Shown here in pieces: positions 17,206 to 26,704 of a stretch of DNA of 64,000 nt. Positions within the stretch are counted from its first letter, which is position 1. Each line of letters starts with the position of its first letter. The notes under the pieces are model-generated. The model made no database searches. It had not been told where the DNA came from and worked only from the letters and a program-made list of their open reading frames with translations. The translations under genes and the position numbers were made by a program. Source of the DNA: JAJXWB01 sp046349215 (lineage in GTDB: Bacteria > Pseudomonadota > Alphaproteobacteria > Rhizobiales > Beijerinckiaceae); the NCBI GenBank assembly GCA_046349215.1, contig JAXMCV010000001.1:992001-1056000 (forward strand), in the 5' to 3' direction.

Positions 17206-17765
17206 GGCGACGCCTGGCCATCGCCTGCGGCGCGAGCTTTGTCGCAGCCGCGCTCGTCGCCGCCGGCGCCTACATCGTCCTGCTGCCCCGGGCGCTGACG
17301 TTCGGTATCGAACGCAAGCTGACCGCCTGCGCGACGCCGACAGCCGCCTGCGCGCCGCACGGCGTCTTCATCCACAAGCGGACGCTGGCCTCTCCCGACG
17401 ATCGCGCCGTCGTCAATCCGAACGCCGACACGCTCTATTCGTCGGCGTGGCTCGACCTTTCGGCCGGTCCCTGGGTGCTGCATGCGCCCGACATGGGCAA
17501 CCGCTATTTCTCGTTCCAGTTGCTCGACGCCTGGACCGACGTTTTCGGCTACGTCTCGCGCCGCACGGGAGATGGGAAGGGCGGCGATTTCCTGATCGCC
17601 GGACCGAACTGGCAGGGCCTCGCGCCGCCGAGCATGAAGGTGTTCCGGTCGGCAACCAACAAGGTGTGGATCATCGGTCGCACATTGATCGACGGCGAAG
17701 ACGATCTCAAGGACGCGACCGCCCTGCAGGACCTGTTCGCCCTGCGCAAGTACGCGGGAAGCTGA
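17202..17765 (+). CDS. DUF1254 domain protein
   Basis: A 187-residue product starting at the ATG that overlaps the previous stop (ATGA). A hydrophobic N-terminus (residues 5-30) is followed by the DUF1254 hallmark 'VVNPNADTLYSSAWLDLSAGPWVLHAPD' and 'RYFSFQLLDAWTDVFGYVSRR'. It is much shorter than stand-alone DUF1254-DUF1214 proteins because the second domain is carried by the upstream gene. The two products are probably partners. The catalytic role, if any, is unknown. Confidence 0.88.
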   Translation: MRRRLAIACGASFVAAALVAAGAYIVLLPRALTFGIERKLTACATPTAACAPHGVFIHKRTLASPDDRAVVNPNADTLYSSAWLDLSAGPWVLHAPDMGNRYFSFQLLDAWTDVFGYVSRRTGDGKGGDFLIAGPNWQGLAPPSMKVFRSATNKVWIIGRTLIDGEDDLKDATALQDLFALRKYAGS

Positions 17766-17790
17766 CGCGCTTTGCGGCCGGCCGCCGCAT

Positions 17791-17808
17791 CAAGCGGATT
17801 TCCGCTTG
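17791..17808. terminator. Short inverted repeat between convergent genes
   Basis: CAAGCGGA and TCCGCTTG form a perfect 8-bp inverted repeat with a two-base centre. It lies between the DUF1254 stop (17765) and the hisS stop (17821), in the right place for a shared termination hairpin. There is no T-run. Confidence 0.3.
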
Positions 17809-17820
17809 CCCGAGAAACGC

Positions 17821-19323
17821 TCAGGCGTGGCGCGCGAGCACGTCCTTCACCGCTTTCACGAGATCATGCTCGGGCACGGAGAATTGCGCGGGCCGCGCCG
17901 CCTTCCATTCCTCGTTCGACGCGATTGCGGAGGCGGCGCGCGCGCCTTCGATCAGGTCCTTGATCTGCACTTCGCCCTTCGCGTGCTCGTCGGAACCCTG
18001 GATGATGACGCAGGGGCTGTTGCGCCGGTCGGCGTATTTCATCTGCGCCTTCATGCCGGCCGAACCGAGATAGAGTTCGGCGCGCACGTCGGCGGCGCGA
18101 AGGTCGGCCACCATCTTCTGGTAATGCGCGACGCGGTCGCGATCCATGACCAGCACGACGACAGGACCGCGCTGCGCGCCGGCGCCGACGATCGGGCTGT
18201 CGATCAGTTTCAGCGCCGCGAACAGGCGCGACACGCCGATGGAAAAGCCGGTGGCCGGCACGGGTTCCGAACGGAATCTTCCGACGAGGCCGTCGTAGCG
18301 GCCGCCGCCGCCAACCGAACCGAACCGCACGGGCTGGCCCTTCTCATCGGTCACGCCGAAGGTCAGTTCCGCTTCGAAGACGGGACCGGTGTAATATTCG
18401 AGGCCGCGCACGACCGAAGGATCGATCAGCACGCGATCCTCGCCATAGCCGCCGGCGAGCGCGAAAGCGGCGATGTCTTTCAGTTCCGACACGCCTTCGA
18501 GGCCGCGCTGCGATCCGCTGGCGGCCTGTTCGAGCGCGGCGATCGTCTCGGCGTTGGTCGCCTTGCGCGCCGAGGTGAAGGCGAGCACGCGCGCGATCGC
18601 GGCAGGATCGAGCTCCGCGCCCGGCGTAAAATCGCCGCTCTCGTCCTTGCGGCCGGGGCCGAGCAGCATCTCGACGCCGTCGGCGCCCAACCGGTCGAGC
18701 TTGTCGATGGCGCGCAGCACCTTCAGGCGGCGCTGGTGATGTTCGGGCGCGTCGGGCAGCCCGATCGCCTCCATCACGCCGTCGAGCACCTTGCGGTTGT
18801 TGACCTTCACCACATAGTCGCCGCGACGGATGCCGAGCCGCTCCAGCGTGTCGGCGGCCATCATGCAGATCTCCGCGTCGGCGGCGACGGAAGCCGCGCC
18901 CACCGTGTCGGCGTCGAATTGCATGAACTGGCGGAAGCGGCCGGGGCCGGGCTTTTCGTTACGGAAGACGTAGCCAGCGCGATACGAGCGATACGGCTTC
19001 GGCAGCTTGTCGAAATTCTCCGCGACGTAGCGGGCGAGCGGCGCGGTCAGGTCGTAGCGCAGCGACAGCCATTGCTCGTCGTCGTCCTGGAAGGAGAACA
19101 CGCCCTCGTTCGGGCGGTCCTGGTCCGGCAGGAACTTGCCGAGCGCATCCGTATATTCGATGGCCGGCGTCTCGACCGCCTCGAAGCCGTAGAGCTCGTA
19201 GGTTTCGCGGATGCGGGCGAGCATCCGCTCGGAGGCGGCCAGTTCGGCCGGCCCGCGGTCGGCGAGACCGCGCGGCAGGCGCGGCTTGACGGTGCTTTTC
19301 TGGGTTTCCTTGGGATGGCTCAT
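17821..19323 (-). CDS. hisS: Histidyl-tRNA synthetase, alphaproteobacterial type
   Basis: A 500-residue class II synthetase that charges tRNA-His. Motif 2 is 'YRAGYVFRNEKPGPGRFRQF' followed by 'MQFDADTVG', the histidine loop is 'VRGLEYYTGPVFEAEL', and motif 3 is 'TGFSIGVSRLF'. The C-terminal anticodon domain includes 'LYLGSAGMKAQMKYADRR'. The GPGRFRQF version of motif 2 and the long insertion fit the divergent HisRS lineage of alphaproteobacteria. From established knowledge, that lineage reads a tRNA-His without the usual G-1; this cannot be checked here because no tRNA gene is in the window. The ATG at 19323 was chosen over the upstream ATG at 19359. Confidence 0.96.
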   Translation of the reverse strand: MSHPKETQKSTVKPRLPRGLADRGPAELAASERMLARIRETYELYGFEAVETPAIEYTDALGKFLPDQDRPNEGVFSFQDDDEQWLSLRYDLTAPLARYVAENFDKLPKPYRSYRAGYVFRNEKPGPGRFRQFMQFDADTVGAASVAADAEICMMAADTLERLGIRRGDYVVKVNNRKVLDGVMEAIGLPDAPEHHQRRLKVLRAIDKLDRLGADGVEMLLGPGRKDESGDFTPGAELDPAAIARVLAFTSARKATNAETIAALEQAASGSQRGLEGVSELKDIAAFALAGGYGEDRVLIDPSVVRGLEYYTGPVFEAELTFGVTDEKGQPVRFGSVGGGGRYDGLVGRFRSEPVPATGFSIGVSRLFAALKLIDSPIVGAGAQRGPVVVLVMDRDRVAHYQKMVADLRAADVRAELYLGSAGMKAQMKYADRRNSPCVIIQGSDEHAKGEVQIKDLIEGARAASAIASNEEWKAARPAQFSVPEHDLVKAVKDVLARHA

Positions 19324-19368
19324 GCGCCGGGGTTTAGGCGGCGCGGCCGGCGAGAGCAAGGGCGCCGG

Positions 19369-19791
19369 TCAGCCGAGCGCCCAGGCGAAGACGCCACAGG
19401 CGACGAACGCGAGGGCGACCTGCCCCCATTCGAGCAGGCCCCAGGCGGCCAGCAGGCCGCGCGCGCCCGCGCCATTGTCGCTGGCCGAGGCCAGCAGGCG
19501 GTTGTTCAGCGGCACGACCACAAAGAACGTGTAGGGCCAGCTCGCGATCATGACCGCCGCGCCGATCAGCCAGCGCGGGTCGCCGCCGCGATAGGCCACG
19601 AGCGCCAGACCCGCCGAAACCAGCGCCAGCAGCGCCAGCATGGCGAGGCCGCGACGATCGCTCGGCGTCCATTCCCGCACCATGTCGCGGTCGTCGAGCG
19701 CGGCGCGGGCCGGTTGCTCGACCAGGACCGCATAGAGCGCCGCCCCGGCGAAGGCGGCGGCGAAGGCGAGAGCGAGAGGTCCGGCGGTCAT
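19369..19791 (-). CDS. DUF1772 (anthrone oxygenase-like) membrane protein
   Basis: A 140-residue product with four hydrophobic helices. The N-terminal 'AGAALYAVLVEQPARAALDDRDMVREWTPSDRRG' and the central 'WPYTFFVVVPLNNRLLA' are typical of the DUF1772/anthrone-oxygenase-like family of small four-helix membrane proteins. The start at 19791 is preferred to an ATG four codons upstream because GGAG lies six bases before it. It reads into hisS, 45 bp away. The catalytic activity of bacterial members is not established. Confidence 0.82.
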   Translation of the reverse strand: MTAGPLALAFAAAFAGAALYAVLVEQPARAALDDRDMVREWTPSDRRGLAMLALLALVSAGLALVAYRGGDPRWLIGAAVMIASWPYTFFVVVPLNNRLLASASDNGAGARGLLAAWGLLEWGQVALAFVACGVFAWALG

Positions 19792-19866
19792 GGCGTTCTC
19801 CATTCGCCTGCAGATGACGCCCTGCCCGCGCGCGCGGCAAGGAAGCAGATCAAGGACGCCAACGCC

Positions 19867-21951
19867 TCAGCGCGGCGAATAGGTCCCGTCCGCCGCAGGC
19901 TCCATGTTGAGGTGGCGCTTGTGCAGGTCCATCAGCGTCGAGCGATGGCCGATCGAGATGACCGTCGTGTTCGGCAGTCTTTCGGCGATGGCGCGATAGA
20001 TCTCGCCTTCCAGCTTTTCATCGAGCGCGGCGGTCGCCTCGTCGAGCAGCAGCCAGTCGGGCCTGGCCAGAAGCGCGCGTGCGACGGCGAGTCGCTGCTG
20101 CTCGCCGCCGGACATGCGTTGCGACCACATGTCCGTGTCGTCGAGCCGGTCGACGAATTGCGGCAGCCGCGCCGCTTCCAGCGCGCTGCGGATTTCCTCG
20201 TCGGAATAGGCGCCCGGCTCGGAGGGGTAGGAGACCGCCGCGCGCAGCGTGCCGTTCGGCAGATAGGGGCGTTGCGGCAGCACGAGCGCGGTCTGGCCTT
20301 CCGGCGTCGCAATGTCGCCGGAGCCATAGGGCCAGACGCCGGAGGCCGCGCGCAGCAGCGTCGACTTGCCGGAGCCCGACGGCCCGGTGATCAGCGCGCT
20401 CTCGCCGGGGTTGAACCGCAGGCCATCGGCCGTGACGATCGTGCGGCCGTTCGGCAGCGCGACCTTCACGTGGTTCAGTTCGATCGCGCCGCCAGTCGAG
20501 GCCTGGCCGGTGCGCGGTCCGCTCAACGCGGAGGCCTGCGCCTTGGCGATCGAGGCGTCGAAGGACGACAGACGATCGAGCACCGCCTTGAAGTCGGCGA
20601 GCGAGGAATAATAGGTAACGAAGAAGGTCAGGGCGTGTTCGACGCGCCCGAACGCGCCGGCGGTCTGCGTCATCACGCCGAGCTTGATCTTGTCGGCGAA
20701 ATAGAACGGCGCGGTGAAGACATAAGGGATGATCGGCGATATCTGTCCGTAGAAAGATGTGAAGGCCATCAGGCGCTTGCGCGCCTGGACGATCTCCAGA
20801 TAGTTCGAGATGACCGAACGGAACACGCGCCCGAGCGCGCTCTGCTCGGCCTTCTCGCCCGACAGAAGCGCCACCTGCTCGGCATATTCGCGCAATCGCG
20901 CGAGGGAGAAGCGGAAGTCGGCTTCAACGCGCTGGCGCACGAAAAACAGCCCGACCAGGGTGCGTCCGATCACGTGCGTCACGAGCGTGCCGAAAGCCGC
21001 GTAGATCAGCGCGACCCAGAACAGGAAGCCGGGAACGACGATCTCGGTGCCCGGGAACATGAAGTTGCGCGACAGGTCCCACAGCACGATCGAGAACGAA
21101 ACGAGCGACGACAGCGTGGAGATCAGGAGGATCGAATAAGAGTAGATGCCGTCGCCCTGCCCGCCGCCGGCGATGAAGCGATTGACGTCTTCGGCGATAC
21201 GCTGGTCCGGGTTGTCGGCGTCGCCGGCGAGGCTGATGCGATAATGCGCGTGATCGCCCAGCCAGTGATTGACGTAGAAATCCGTCAGCCATCGCCGCCA
21301 GCGGATGATGAGCATGGACTGCACGACGAATTCGATCACCGCGCTCGTCACGTAGATGAAAGCCCACGGCGTGAAGACGAAGAAAAGCTGGTTCCAGAAT
21401 TCCGGCTGGTTCTTCGCCTGGATGGCGTCGAACCATTCGCGGTTGAAAAATGACAGGCGCACGACGATGCCGACCTGCGCCTGGTTCACGAGAACCAGAA
21501 AGACGACCATGGCGACGGCGATACGCCGCTCGAGCGCGCCGAAGGGCTTCAACGGCCAGATGCGCGCTGTTCCACGGTCGCCCTGGTCGAAATAGCGGTC
21601 GGCGATCTTGGTCATCTCCCGGACGGTCGGCCGGTTGGCGACGATGAAGACGAGGATCGAGAAGAGGGCCACCGTCAGCGGCAGCGAGCCCGGCGGAACG
21701 TAGTCCTTGTACGCCGACGGCCAGAATTCGAGCCGCACCGCGAGGGTGACGAGGCCGAAAAGGATCGTCTCGGTCGAGAAGATCGCGACGAAGATCTTCA
21801 GATAACTCGAGATCTGCGACGAGGCCCACGTCGCAGCCGCGCACAGGAGAGAGGCGGCTGCGATCCCGTAGAAGAACGTGTCCCCGGTCCGGGCAGCGAC
21901 GAGCGCCGTCAAAATCGCAAATACGCCTACGGCGACGCCCAGCGCCTTCAT
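19867..21951 (-). CDS. SbmA/BacA-like ABC transporter, permease fused to ATPase
   Basis: A 694-residue fused half-transporter. The first roughly 470 residues hold about eight hydrophobic segments of the SbmA/BacA-type fold ('NREWFDAIQAKN', 'WRRWLTDFYVNHWL', 'NPDQRIAEDVNRF'). The ATPase has Walker A 'GPSGSGKST', signature 'MSGGEQQR', Walker B 'WLLLDEATAALD' and the H-loop 'ISIGHRS'. Relatives with this fusion (the YddA and Rv1819c type) move peptides, cobalamin or very-long-chain acyl substrates. Two unassigned hydrophobic helices precede the conserved core. It is divergent from the aminotransferase, with a 290-bp gap holding an inverted repeat. Confidence 0.92.
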   Translation of the reverse strand: MKALGVAVGVFAILTALVAARTGDTFFYGIAAASLLCAAATWASSQISSYLKIFVAIFSTETILFGLVTLAVRLEFWPSAYKDYVPPGSLPLTVALFSILVFIVANRPTVREMTKIADRYFDQGDRGTARIWPLKPFGALERRIAVAMVVFLVLVNQAQVGIVVRLSFFNREWFDAIQAKNQPEFWNQLFFVFTPWAFIYVTSAVIEFVVQSMLIIRWRRWLTDFYVNHWLGDHAHYRISLAGDADNPDQRIAEDVNRFIAGGGQGDGIYSYSILLISTLSSLVSFSIVLWDLSRNFMFPGTEIVVPGFLFWVALIYAAFGTLVTHVIGRTLVGLFFVRQRVEADFRFSLARLREYAEQVALLSGEKAEQSALGRVFRSVISNYLEIVQARKRLMAFTSFYGQISPIIPYVFTAPFYFADKIKLGVMTQTAGAFGRVEHALTFFVTYYSSLADFKAVLDRLSSFDASIAKAQASALSGPRTGQASTGGAIELNHVKVALPNGRTIVTADGLRFNPGESALITGPSGSGKSTLLRAASGVWPYGSGDIATPEGQTALVLPQRPYLPNGTLRAAVSYPSEPGAYSDEEIRSALEAARLPQFVDRLDDTDMWSQRMSGGEQQRLAVARALLARPDWLLLDEATAALDEKLEGEIYRAIAERLPNTTVISIGHRSTLMDLHKRHLNMEPAADGTYSPR

Positions 21952-22073
21952 GCTTCAATCCCCTTGCGCGAACGCCCGTGTATCACTTGGCAGGACGGCG
22001 AGCGCAAGGCGAGCCGTGCGGCGGCGCCGAAACAATTCAGTCGATTTACATGAAATTTTCGCAATGCAGCATG

Positions 22074-22092
22074 CGGAAATGCCGCATTTCCG
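22074..22092. promoter_or_regulatory. Perfect 9-bp inverted repeat in a divergent intergenic region
   Basis: CGGAAATGC and GCATTTCCG are separated by one base and lie in a noticeably AT-richer stretch (about 22030-22110) between the ABC transporter and aminotransferase genes, which point away from each other. The arrangement fits a dimeric-regulator operator. No regulator gene is adjacent. Confidence 0.4.
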
Positions 22093-22241
22093 AACAATTT
22101 TCACCATTGGCGTCCGGCAGGTTTGACTTCTGGAGACGACGCCAGCATTGATTTCAAAGCTGTGTCCAAACCTTGGCTGGAGCGGGCGCGGGCGTTTGTC
22201 GCCGCGAGCGTTTTCCCCCGACCGCGCGCCGGAGTCATGGA

Positions 22242-23675
22242 ATGAATCATTTGTCGCTGGTCCACGACGTCGTCCGAGAGACGCCGGACCGCAGTTTCGA
22301 TATGGCCGCGCTCGCCGCGGCGCGCGAAAACGAACGCTATTCGCTGCACAACTCTCATCTCAACGAGCAGATGGTGCGGGTGCTGCAGACCATCGGTTAC
22401 GATGTGGGCCTCGTTTCCGGGCACGGCCAGTATCTTTGGGACCGCAAGGGCGACCGCTACCTCGACCTTCTGTCGGGCTGGGGGGTCTTTGCGCTCGGCC
22501 GCAACCATCCGGACATTCGCCGGGCGCTCGTCAGCGTGCTCGACGCCGACCTGCCGAACCTCGTGCAGATGGACGTCTCGGTGCTCGCCGGCATTCTGGC
22601 CGAGAAGCTGCTGGCCCGCGCGCCTTGGCTCGACAAGGCCTTCTTCTGCAATTCGGGCGCGGAGGCGGTCGAGGCCGCCATGAAATTCGCGCGATCGGCG
22701 ACCGGGCGCCCCGGCCTCGTCTATTGCGACCATGCCTTTCACGGGCTGACCTACGGCGCTCTGACGATGAACGGCGACGACACGTTCCGGCAGGGGTTCG
22801 GCCCTCTGCTGCCGGGCGTGAAGGAAATTCCGTTCAACGATCTCGCCGCGCTGGAACAGGCGCTGCGGGGCCGCGACGTCGCGGCTTTCTTCGTCGAGCC
22901 GATCCAGGGCAAGGGCGTCAACATGCCCGCGCCAGATTACCTGCGCGGCGCGGCCGAACTCTGCCGCAAGTACGGGACGTTGCTCGTCGCCGACGAAATC
23001 CAGACGGGTCTGGGCCGCACCGGCAAGTTTCTGGCGGTCGAGCACTGGAACGTCGAGCCCGACATGGTCCTGCTGGCCAAGGCGCTCTCCGGCGGACATG
23101 TGCCGGTCGGCGCGGTCCTGCTCCGCGACAAGACTTTCCAGAAGGTCTTCAACCGGATGGACCGGGCCGTGGTGCACGGATCGACCTTCTCGAAGAACGA
23201 TCTGGCGATGGCCGCGGGCATTGCCACGCTCGACGTGATGGACAACGAGCGCCTCGTGGAAAACGCGGCGAAACGCGGCGACCAGATCATGGCGGCGCTG
23301 CGCGGCATGATCGGGCGGCATGAGTTCGTGAAGGACGTTCGCGGCAAGGGCCTGATGATCGGCGTCGAGTTCGGTTCGCCGCGCTCCCTGAAGCTCAAGA
23401 CCGCGTGGACGCTTCTGGAAAAGGTCAACGCCGGCCTGTTCTGCCAGATGATCACGATCCCGCTGTTCAAGGACCACAAGGTCCTGAGCCAGGTGGCGGG
23501 CCACGGCAACCATTGCGTCAAGCTGCTGCCGCCGCTGACGCTGGTCGACGAGGACGTGGCATGGATCGAGCGCGCTTTCGACGCGGTGATCGCCGACGCC
23601 CATCGTGTGCCGGGCGCCGTCTGGTCGCTCGGCAGGACGCTCGCGGATCACGCGCTCAAGGCGCGCTCCGCCTGA
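22242..23675 (+). CDS. Class III PLP-dependent aminotransferase
   Basis: A 477-residue fold-type I enzyme. 'FFCNSGAEAVEAAMKFAR' binds the PLP phosphate, 'LLVADEIQTGLGRTG' holds the ring-contacting Asp, and the Schiff-base Lys is in 'VLLAKALSGGHVPVGA'. 'HGSTFSKNDLAMAAGIATL' follows. It belongs with acetylornithine/ornithine/diaminopimelate-type aminotransferases. The long N-terminal extension (about 40 residues before 'GHGQYLWDRKGDRYLDL') is unusual for ArgD. The hopanoid-side-chain aminotransferase HpnO is a possible identity by general resemblance, but no hopanoid gene is nearby. The ATG at 22242 has GGAG about 8 bases upstream. Confidence 0.88.
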   Translation: MNHLSLVHDVVRETPDRSFDMAALAAARENERYSLHNSHLNEQMVRVLQTIGYDVGLVSGHGQYLWDRKGDRYLDLLSGWGVFALGRNHPDIRRALVSVLDADLPNLVQMDVSVLAGILAEKLLARAPWLDKAFFCNSGAEAVEAAMKFARSATGRPGLVYCDHAFHGLTYGALTMNGDDTFRQGFGPLLPGVKEIPFNDLAALEQALRGRDVAAFFVEPIQGKGVNMPAPDYLRGAAELCRKYGTLLVADEIQTGLGRTGKFLAVEHWNVEPDMVLLAKALSGGHVPVGAVLLRDKTFQKVFNRMDRAVVHGSTFSKNDLAMAAGIATLDVMDNERLVENAAKRGDQIMAALRGMIGRHEFVKDVRGKGLMIGVEFGSPRSLKLKTAWTLLEKVNAGLFCQMITIPLFKDHKVLSQVAGHGNHCVKLLPPLTLVDEDVAWIERAFDAVIADAHRVPGAVWSLGRTLADHALKARSA

Positions 23676-23687
23676 TCAGTCGTCCAA

Positions 23688-24026
23688 TCAGTCTTCGTTG
23701 ACGAGCCCGTCGATCGCGAACCCGTTGACGTGGGCGATCAGAACCGGGGATGGCTTGAACGTCACGACCCGGCGCGGCTTGATTGGCGCCTCGACGCCCG
23801 TCTTCGGATTGCGTCCGATCCGTTCGCGCTTCGAGCGGACGTTGAACGCGCCGAAGGCGCGCAGCTTGACCGGTTCGTTGCGGTCGAGACTGTCGGCGAT
23901 CTCTTCGAGCGTCATCTCGAAAATCGTGCGCGCCTGCGATCGAGACAGAGTCGGGCAAGCGGCGAAGACTGCTTCGAGCAGATCAGCCCGCGTGGTTGTG
24001 CGACCGCGATTGAGTACCTTCGTCAT
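23688..24026 (-). CDS. IHF/HU family DNA-binding protein, IHF-alpha-like
   Basis: A 112-residue nucleoid protein. 'VKLRAFGAFNVRSKRERIGRNPKTG' and 'EAPIKPRRVVTFKPSPVL' are the DNA-wrapping arm and flanks of IHF/HU proteins, with the intercalating Pro in 'RNPKTG'. The N-terminus 'TTTRADLLEAVFAACPTLSR' matches the IHF-alpha pattern, but the sequence is more divergent than a canonical IhfA, and the acidic tail 'FAIDGLVNED' is extra. It may be a second IHF-alpha paralogue. It converges on the aminotransferase gene with 12 bp between stops. Confidence 0.87.
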   Translation of the reverse strand: MTKVLNRGRTTTRADLLEAVFAACPTLSRSQARTIFEMTLEEIADSLDRNEPVKLRAFGAFNVRSKRERIGRNPKTGVEAPIKPRRVVTFKPSPVLIAHVNGFAIDGLVNED

Positions 24027-24477
24027 CTGCTAACGTACGCACGAATTCATGCGCCCCCCTTGAAGCCGGACTTGCGTCCCCGTTCGGAACGCGGAAATCC
24101 GGCGGGAAATCCGGGAGAGCGTCCCGAAGATTCTGCGATCTTCTTCACACGCTTGCCCGGTGGCCGGTTTCCTACCGGTTTCCAGTTCCTTAGGAGCAAA
24201 CCATAAGCGGAAATTGCGTAGGCGCAAGCGCGCTCGCGCCGCTGGCGAAACGGTTTTTTCCCGGTCGCACGAAAAAAATCCCGGCCGGGAGGCCCGACCG
24301 GGAAAAATTCGAGGAATTCGAAGGTCCGACAAGGACAAATCGCGCCAAAAGCTTTGCATTTTCACCGCTATGCGCGGCGCGCCGCATATTGCCGATTTGT
24401 GTCTTCGACCCCCCAATTTCTCAGCGACGCGCGGCCTGCCGCGCATCGCCACCAGGGTATTTGGGCGAATGGACTTC
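24027..24477. other. Intergenic region downstream of groEL
   Basis: This 451-bp stretch separates groEL (its stop at 24478) from the IHF-like gene. It holds the groESL terminator near 24272-24307 and several A-runs. Overlapping reading frames in it are short or antisense and show no protein-like character. I see no RNA gene. Confidence 0.6.
24272..24307 (-). terminator. Intrinsic terminator of groESL
   Basis: On the minus strand an 11-bp GC-rich stem (CCCGGTCGGG against CCCGGCCGGG, one imperfect pair) with a very short loop is followed by seven T. It is about 170 bp past the groEL stop, with no other minus-strand gene in between. Confidence 0.7.
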
Positions 24478-26112
<1,635 letters not shown>

Positions 26113-26149
26113 TTTCACAGACTCCTGAATTACGGGATGGGATGCGAGA

Positions 26150-26437
26150 TCAGGCGACCACGCCCATGATGTCGCTTTCCTTCATGATCAGGAGATCCTG
26201 ACCGTCGATCTTGACCTCGGTGCCCGACCACTTGCCGAACAGCACGCGGTCGCCGGCCTTGACGTCGAGCGGCACGAGCTTGCCGGCCTCGTCACGGGCG
26301 CCGGGACCGGCGGCGACGATCTCGCCTTCCTGCGGCTTTTCCTTAGCGGTGTCGGGGATGATGATGCCGCCCTTGGTCTTTTCTTCGCTTTCGATGCGCT
26401 TCACGACGACGCGGTCGTGCAGGGGACGAAATTTCAT
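26150..26437 (-). CDS. groES: Co-chaperonin GroES (Hsp10)
   Basis: A 95-residue lid of the GroEL chamber. 'FRPLHDRVVVKRIESEEKTKGGIIIPDTAKEKPQEG' includes the mobile loop that docks to GroEL, and 'AGDRVLFGKWSGTEVKIDGQDLLIMKESDIMGVV' is the conserved C-terminal half. The ATG at 26437 gives the family's usual MKFRPLHDRV; an upstream ATG in frame would add ten foreign residues. The leader contains a CIRCE repeat. Confidence 0.98.
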   Translation of the reverse strand: MKFRPLHDRVVVKRIESEEKTKGGIIIPDTAKEKPQEGEIVAAGPGARDEAGKLVPLDVKAGDRVLFGKWSGTEVKIDGQDLLIMKESDIMGVVA

Positions 26438-26491
26438 TGCTCTCGTTTCCTGTGGCTCGGCGGTCATGTCCGCCGTTGAAGTTGCCGCCTG

Positions 26492-26518
26492 TTAGCACTC
26501 AAGAGACCCGAGTGCTAA
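26492..26518 (-). promoter_or_regulatory. CIRCE element (HrcA operator)
   Basis: TTAGCACTC-N9-GAGTGCTAA is a perfect match to the CIRCE consensus. It lies 55 bp before the groES start and directly downstream of the promoter-like hexamers. HrcA bound here blocks groESL transcription at normal temperature. Confidence 0.96.
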
Positions 26519-26531
26519 CGGGCTGGCGGAC

Positions 26532-26561
26532 AGATAGGTTGGCCCCCTGCCGGCTGTCAAG
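26532..26561 (-). promoter_or_regulatory. groESL promoter, vegetative type
   Basis: On the minus strand CTTGACA (26561-26555) is followed after 17 bases by CTATCT (26537-26532), close to the alphaproteobacterial CTTGAC/CTATAT pattern. The CIRCE repeat starts 13 bp further on, at the expected transcription start. A separate sigma32 promoter was not seen. Confidence 0.65.
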
Positions 26562-26704
26562 GTTGACCGCGACTTTTGGCTAAGGCGGCAGGCGGATGGC
26601 CGGCCGGGTCGCCGCGGTTCCCGCGCGGGCCGTTCAAGCCCCGTTCACGACGGTTTTGCGACAAGAGCGGGATGCTCTAGCCTGCGCCGACCCCCGGGAG
26701 TTCC

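Noticed and set aside
17806..21453. 1215-codon open frame on the plus strand
   Set aside because: It is antisense to hisS, the DUF1772 gene and the ABC transporter, all of which have clear motifs. High GC suppresses stops in the complementary frame. Its product is Arg/Gly/Ala-rich with no domain.
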